A stretch of 64,000 nucleotides of DNA, taken from NCBI RefSeq assembly GCF_900114735.1, contig NZ_FOUA01000006.1, forward strand, positions 124,001 through 188,000. Reading direction: 5' to 3'. Both the position numbers and the translations under genes were made by a program. Origin of the DNA: Halopseudomonas bauzanensis. Lineage in GTDB: Bacteria; Pseudomonadota; Gammaproteobacteria; Pseudomonadales; Pseudomonadaceae. The notes under the pieces were generated by a model. The model made no database searches, had not been told where the DNA came from, and was given only the letters and a program-made list of their open reading frames with translations. This document shows positions 59,592-64,000 of this stretch, piece after piece. How positions within the stretch are numbered: the stretch's first letter is position 1; each line of letters starts with the position of its first letter.

Positions 59592-60970
59592 CTGGGCTGC
59601 TCCTGTTCCGCTTCCGGCTGATCGAGATCACTCGGGCTGCGGAACTTCAACAGGTGGGTACGCTCGATCAGGATATACAGCGCGGCGCCGGCGGCCAGCC
59701 CCCAGCCTGCGCCATACACCGCCAGTACCACGCCCATGGTGCCGGCAATGCCGCGCTCGGTATTATTGTTGAGCTGCTCGAAACCGACCATCAGGCAGAT
59801 ATAGCCGGTGAGAATCAGTGTCAGCGACAGGGCGATCGGCAGGACCGGCTGGAAGAAGCTCACCAGCGGCAGCAGAAACAGCGCCAGAAAGCCGGTAATC
59901 CAGAAGGTGCCGGCACCGCTGTAGATCGACTCCATGGCATGGCGCCCATATTTGTAGCGTTCCGCCATGGTGGCAGCAACGGCCGTCCACAAGGGGCCGG
60001 CCAAACCGGGAGAGGGCGCGAAAAAGGCATGCATCGCATTGCGGACGGCGGTCACCAGGTGCACCCGGTCAATGTTGTTCTCGATCACTTCGTCGGTGCG
60101 CAGCTCGTCAGCGCGCTGCATCAGAGACTGGCCAACAATGATGTCGCCAAAGGCAATGATGTAGGCAATGACCGCTGTGGGTATGGCCAGCATGAACACC
60201 TTGGCATCCGGGAAGCCAAGGGTGAATGGCAGGTAGTTCCACATCTCGGCGAATGCGGGGGCGGTGATGCCGAAGCGGACATCGGGCATCTCATATTCGC
60301 CGACGATGATACCCACGAAGATGGCCACGAGCATGCCAGGTACCATGCCGTAGTTGACCACTTTGCGCGCAAATGGAACCCGCTCGGTCAACCCCTTGAA
60401 GGACACTGAGAACATCAAGTAAAGACAGACCAGACTGCCGATTACCAGAGAGAATGGTGTGGCAGCCAGCCGTCCACCGGTCTCGATTTCACCAATCAGT
60501 GCGGCAATACCGGCGCCAATGATGATGCCGCCCTTCATCGAGTTCGGAATCAGCCGGACCAGTACACTACCGAGGCGGGTGATACCGAGGAACAGGAAGA
60601 TGACAAACACCAGAAACTGCAAGGCGAACAATGCCTGAATGGCTTCCGGACCGGGTTCGAAGTCTCCGAGGAACAGCAGAACCACGGGAATGCCGGGTGT
60701 AATCCAGCCGGGTACAAAAGGCACACCGAGTAGCGCCGGCAGCATGAAACCAACACCGCAGACCACCACATAGGCCAGCGCTACATCATAGGGCAGGCCG
60801 AGATGGGTCTGCAGTAGCGGGATCATGCCGAGGCTGACCACAAACATGATCAGGGCCTGGAGCATTTCGGCCATTTCCCAGCGGTAATGGATGAAGGGCA
60901 GGCGAATCTTGAAGGGGCCGCAAGGCCAGAAGGGTTGTTCGGCACCATCGGTGCGTTTGTAGACTTGCAT
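59588..60970 (-). CDS. NCS2 (solute carrier 23)-like permease
   Basis: Inner-membrane transporter of 460 residues with about 12-14 hydrophobic segments. It resembles the nucleobase/ascorbate (NCS2) superfamily in the long glycine-rich helices (MKGGIIIGAGIAALIG) and the IAFGDIIVGQ segment. Classic xanthine/uracil substrate motifs are not clear, so the substrate is open. AGGAG lies 6 nt before the ATG. It sits between an acyl-CoA synthetase and an MBL hydrolase, all leftward, suggesting import of a carboxylate rather than a base; this is inference. Confidence 0.75.
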   Translation of the reverse strand: MQVYKRTDGAEQPFWPCGPFKIRLPFIHYRWEMAEMLQALIMFVVSLGMIPLLQTHLGLPYDVALAYVVVCGVGFMLPALLGVPFVPGWITPGIPVVLLFLGDFEPGPEAIQALFALQFLVFVIFLFLGITRLGSVLVRLIPNSMKGGIIIGAGIAALIGEIETGGRLAATPFSLVIGSLVCLYLMFSVSFKGLTERVPFARKVVNYGMVPGMLVAIFVGIIVGEYEMPDVRFGITAPAFAEMWNYLPFTLGFPDAKVFMLAIPTAVIAYIIAFGDIIVGQSLMQRADELRTDEVIENNIDRVHLVTAVRNAMHAFFAPSPGLAGPLWTAVAATMAERYKYGRHAMESIYSGAGTFWITGFLALFLLPLVSFFQPVLPIALSLTLILTGYICLMVGFEQLNNNTERGIAGTMGVVLAVYGAGWGLAAGAALYILIERTHLLKFRSPSDLDQPEAEQEQPR

Positions 60971-61057
60971 GAAGTACTCCTGTGCCCAACGGAATGCGCA
61001 GGCCCCTTGGCCTGACCATCGGTCGGCTTATTGTTGTTGTGAAACAGAGTCTTGGCT

Positions 61058-61095
61058 GCCAGACGCCCCGGGGCGGTAGTCGCGGGACGCCTGGC
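61058..61095 (-). terminator. Hairpin after the acyl-CoA synthetase gene
   Basis: In the leftward transcript a 12-bp stem forms (plus-strand arms 61058-61069 and 61084-61095). Two G-U pairs in that RNA would be A/C mismatches in the opposite RNA, so the structure favours the minus strand. There is no clear U-run, so it may be a processing or partial-termination element in the 145-bp gap before the permease. Confidence 0.42.
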
Positions 61096-61115
61096 GAGTT
61101 ACGGCAGAGCTCGCA

Positions 61116-62735
61116 TCAGACGGCCTTGGCCCAGTCGCGCAGAACGTATTTCTGGATCTTGCCAGTGGAGGTTTTCGGCAGCTCGGTAAAGACCACGTTC
61201 TTCGGTATCTTGAACGCGGCCAGATGATCCCGGCAGAAATGGATGATGTCCGCTTCGCTGGCCTGATGCCCGGCTTTCAAGGTGACGAAGGCGCAGGGTG
61301 TTTCACCCCACTTCTCGTCGGGCCTGGCCACCACTGCCGCTTCCAGGATATCGGGATGGCGGTAGAGCGTACCTTCCACCTCGATGGTGGAGATGTTTTC
61401 GCCACCGGAGATGATGATGTCCTTGAGCCGGTCCTTGACCTCGAGATAGCCATCGGCATGCCATACGCCCAGGTCGCCGGTGTGAAACCAGCCGCCTTCG
61501 AAGGCCTCAGCGGTCGCTGAGGGGTTCTTCAAATAACCTTTCATGACGGTATTGCCGCGCATGAAGATCTCACCAATGGTTTCGCCATCGCGGGGCACCG
61601 GCTGCAGGGTCTGTGGATCGGCGACCATGACCCCTTCCAGAGTCGGGTAACGCACGCCCTGGCGAGCCTTGATACGGGCGCGTTCGTCCAGCGGCAATTC
61701 ATCCCAATGACCGTGCCAGGCGCACACGGTGACCGGGCCGTAGGTCTCGGTCAGTCCGTATACATGGGTAACCTTGATGCCCATTTCTTCCACCGCGCCA
61801 ATCACCTTGGCGGGCGGCGCGGCACCGGCAACCATGGTATGTACCGGGTGGTCGATGGCAGCTTTGGCTTCCGGCGGCATGTTTACCAGGGCATTGAGCA
61901 CGATGGGCGCGCCGCACATATGGGTGACCTGCTCATCATGGATCAGGTTGAGAATCTTCTGCGGATCGACCCGGCGCAGGAATACATGCACACCGGCCAT
62001 GGCGGTGACTGTCCAGGGGTAGCACCAGCCATTGCAGTGGAACATGGGTAGCGTCCACAGGTAGACCGGATGCTGACCCATGTTCCAGGTCATCTGGTTG
62101 CCCATGGCATTGAGGAAGGCGCCGCGGTGATGGTAAACCACTCCCTTGGGGTTGCCGGTGGTCCCCGAGGTGTAGTTGAGACTGATCGCATCCCACTCAT
62201 CATCCGGCCCCTGCCAGACGAACTCGGGATCGCCTTCGGCAAGGAATGCCTCGTAATCCAGGACGCTGTTGGCTTGTCCCTCGCCGTACTCCGGGTCGTT
62301 TACGTCGATTACCAGCGGTGGGTGATCAAGCATGCCGATAGCGGCATGCACGATATCGAAGAACTCGCGATCGGCGATCAGTACCTTGGCTTCACCGTGC
62401 TGCAGCATGAAGGCGATGGCCTCGGCATCCAGGCGTACGTTCAGAGTATTGAGCACCGCCCCGATCATCGGGACACCGAAATGCGCTTCGAGCATTTCCG
62501 GAATGTTCGGCAGCATGACCGCTACCGTGTCGCCCTTGCCGATGCCTCGGCCCTGCAACGCCGATCCCAGACGACGGCAACGGTCATAGGTCTGGGCCCA
62601 GGTGCGCCGAACGGCACCATGTACCACGGCAGGGTAGTGAGGATAGACGTTGGCAGCGCGTTCGATGAAACCGAGGGGCGACAAGGCGGTATGGTTGACC
62701 GCACCAGCGGACAGGCCTTCCTGATATATGGACAT
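61116..62735 (-). CDS. Acyl-CoA synthetase, AMP-binding (DmdB-like)
   Basis: ATP-dependent carboxylate-CoA ligase of 539 residues. It has the P-loop YTSGTTGNPKGVVYHHRG, the A5 motif VYGLTETYGP, the A8 hinge region WFHTGDLGVWHADGYLEVKDR and the C-terminal catalytic lysine in PKTSTGKIQKY. It closely resembles the group that includes methylmercaptopropionate-CoA ligase DmdB and medium-chain fatty-acid ligases, which cannot be told apart here. ATG at 62735 follows AAGGAT; an ATG six codons earlier has no ribosome site. It is divergent from a sensor kinase. Confidence 0.9.
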   Translation of the reverse strand: MSIYQEGLSAGAVNHTALSPLGFIERAANVYPHYPAVVHGAVRRTWAQTYDRCRRLGSALQGRGIGKGDTVAVMLPNIPEMLEAHFGVPMIGAVLNTLNVRLDAEAIAFMLQHGEAKVLIADREFFDIVHAAIGMLDHPPLVIDVNDPEYGEGQANSVLDYEAFLAEGDPEFVWQGPDDEWDAISLNYTSGTTGNPKGVVYHHRGAFLNAMGNQMTWNMGQHPVYLWTLPMFHCNGWCYPWTVTAMAGVHVFLRRVDPQKILNLIHDEQVTHMCGAPIVLNALVNMPPEAKAAIDHPVHTMVAGAAPPAKVIGAVEEMGIKVTHVYGLTETYGPVTVCAWHGHWDELPLDERARIKARQGVRYPTLEGVMVADPQTLQPVPRDGETIGEIFMRGNTVMKGYLKNPSATAEAFEGGWFHTGDLGVWHADGYLEVKDRLKDIIISGGENISTIEVEGTLYRHPDILEAAVVARPDEKWGETPCAFVTLKAGHQASEADIIHFCRDHLAAFKIPKNVVFTELPKTSTGKIQKYVLRDWAKAV

Positions 62736-62880
62736 GGATCGTATCCTTGGCATTTGTTAGCTCTTGTTGATAACGGCCATTCGAGAATGCCGTATATTTA
62801 TGGGGTGGTTTATATCTCAGCTGGAATTGTTATGGAAGTATTACCAAGGTCTATAGGTATAATTACTATAAGGTGATCTG

Positions 62881-64000
62881 GTGCCTGATAAAATCATGTC
62901 GGATCAGGGGCATGCCTCCCTGCTGCAGGCTGCTGATCCGCAACCGACGTGCTTGTTCGATGCCAGCGGCAGGATGTGCGGTTGGAACCCGGCCATGCAC
63001 GATCTGCTCGCTGCGGGTAATGCGCCGGATATTCTGTTGCCCCACAACCATGCGCAGCTGATAACGGCAGCGCTCGGCCAGCAGCGGGCTATCAGTGAGG
63101 TGCCCGTGCAAACGCCCGGTCAGCGACATCTGTTGTGGACCTTCATTCCGGTGGCCAGCGACCGGATACTGGCCCGTGCCCGAGACGCTACCGAGGCGTT
63201 GAACAATGAGCAGCAGGCAGTGGTCGCTCGGCGTCTGTACCGGTTGATCATCGAGAACACCACGGATCTGATTTCCCGGCATACGCCCGAAGGCACGTTT
63301 CTGGATGCTTCTCCTGCGGCCTGGGCGCTGCTTGGCCGATGGCCGGAGCAGTTGCGTGGTACGCAGATCCACGATCTGTTCCATCCCCAGGAGCGGGACG
63401 AGATCAGGCAGCGCTATGACAGCGCGCTTGAGCAGGACGGCTATCTGACCATCAGTTACCGGATCCGCCATCGTGACGGCCACTATCTGTGGTTCGAAAC
63501 CGCCAGCCGGGCGATACGGGAGACTTATACCGGCAAGGTGGTGGAGGTTGTCAGTGTGTCGCGGGATATTACCGAACGTATTCGCAGTGAAGAGCACAGC
63601 CGCCGTCTGCAGGATGAGCTGGCACATGCCACGCGATTGGCGACGCTCGGTGAGCTGGCCTCCGGTATCGCCCATGAAATCAACCAGCCGCTGGCCGCCA
63701 TCGTCAATTACGCCGCCGCCAGTCAACGCTATCTGGCGGCGCTGGAGCCGGGTGGCGAACCGGGCCGGCGTCTGGCCCAGGGACTTGAGCGTATTGCCAG
63801 CCATGCCCAGCATGCGGCAGAGGTGATCAAGCGCATGCGTGCCTTCCTGCGCAAGGGGCCGCGCCGCGGTCAGCGCATCAGCCCCGCACTGCTGGCGCAG
63901 GAAGCAGTGCGCCTGTGCGCCTGGGAGGCGCAGCAACAGCAGGTGGAAATCATCCAGCAGATCGGCGAAGCTCTGCCGGATGTCCATGTCGATCCCATTC
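62881..64000 (+). CDS. PAS-domain sensor histidine kinase (3' end outside window)
   Basis: Open to the window end: 373 codons visible. There is an N-terminal PAS-like region (about 15-100), then a second PAS domain (about 118-230) with the PAC segment SYRIRHRDGHYLWFETASR. The HisKA domain has the phosphorylation-site H265 in SGIAHEINQPLAAIVNYA. No membrane segment is seen, so it is probably cytoplasmic. The GTG start is set by AAGGTGAT (62870-62877) and an in-frame TAA at 62869. The ATP-binding domain and a possible partner regulator lie beyond the edge. It is divergent from the acyl-CoA synthetase, which it may regulate. Confidence 0.9.
   Translation, partial: MPDKIMSDQGHASLLQAADPQPTCLFDASGRMCGWNPAMHDLLAAGNAPDILLPHNHAQLITAALGQQRAISEVPVQTPGQRHLLWTFIPVASDRILARARDATEALNNEQQAVVARRLYRLIIENTTDLISRHTPEGTFLDASPAAWALLGRWPEQLRGTQIHDLFHPQERDEIRQRYDSALEQDGYLTISYRIRHRDGHYLWFETASRAIRETYTGKVVEVVSVSRDITERIRSEEHSRRLQDELAHATRLATLGELASGIAHEINQPLAAIVNYAAASQRYLAALEPGGEPGRRLAQGLERIASHAQHAAEVIKRMRAFLRKGPRRGQRISPALLAQEAVRLCAWEAQQQQVEIIQQIGEALPDVHVDPI

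Overview
The window is a high-GC gammaproteobacterial chromosome segment, most likely from the Pseudomonas/Halopseudomonas lineage. The main reason is the long conserved core block map-glnD-dapC-yffB-dapD on one side and rpsB-tsf-pyrH-frr-uppS-cdsA-dxr-rseP-bamA-skp-lpxD-fabZ-lpxA-lpxB-rnhB-dnaE-accA-tilS-pyrG-kdsA-eno-ftsB-ispD on the other. This gene order is characteristic of pseudomonads. A REP-like palindrome of the pseudomonad type between rnhB and dnaE agrees with it. The genus is inferred from gene order and protein recognition, not from a database search.

Layout. 1-2.1 kb: rRNA and tRNA modification genes rlmF (minus) and tcdA (plus). 2.3-11.0 kb: a type VI secretion cargo island without T6SS core genes. 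It holds VgrG, a DUF4123 adaptor, a large VasX-like membrane-active toxin, and three tandem mosaic membrane proteins at an exact 792-bp period that are the likely immunity set. 11.0-21.3 kb: one tightly coupled operon for nitrate uptake (narK type), assimilatory nitrate reductase (FAD/NAD(P)H subunit plus molybdenum subunit) and molybdenum-cofactor synthesis (mobA, moaA, moaD, moaE, a moaC-moaB fusion, moeA). A canonical -24/-12 sigma-54 promoter lies just before narK. 21.3-27.4 kb: minus-strand lysine and nitrogen-regulation genes (map, glnD, dapC, yffB-like, dapD). 27.7-53.3 kb: the core block for translation, isoprenoid, envelope, lipid A, replication and central metabolism. 53.4-58.6 kb: the SOS mutagenesis cassette imuA-imuB-dnaE2 behind a perfect LexA box. 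58.6-62.7 kb: a minus-strand group with an acyl-CoA synthetase, an NCS2-like permease, a 27-codon coupled ORF and a metallo-beta-lactamase-fold hydrolase. 62.9-64.0 kb: the start of a divergent PAS histidine kinase, cut by the window end.

How the parts work together. The T6SS island looks like a horizontally mobile toxin/adaptor/immunity set served by a secretion machine encoded elsewhere. The nitrate operon delivers substrate, enzyme and cofactor from one transcript but lacks a nitrite reductase, which must be elsewhere. The core block links outer-membrane assembly (rseP, bamA, skp) to lipid A synthesis (lpxD, fabZ, lpxA, lpxB). The accessory material lies between tcdA and dapD, and after ispD. 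The least explained element is the toxin with its triplicated, recombined partner genes at 5.2-11.0 kb.
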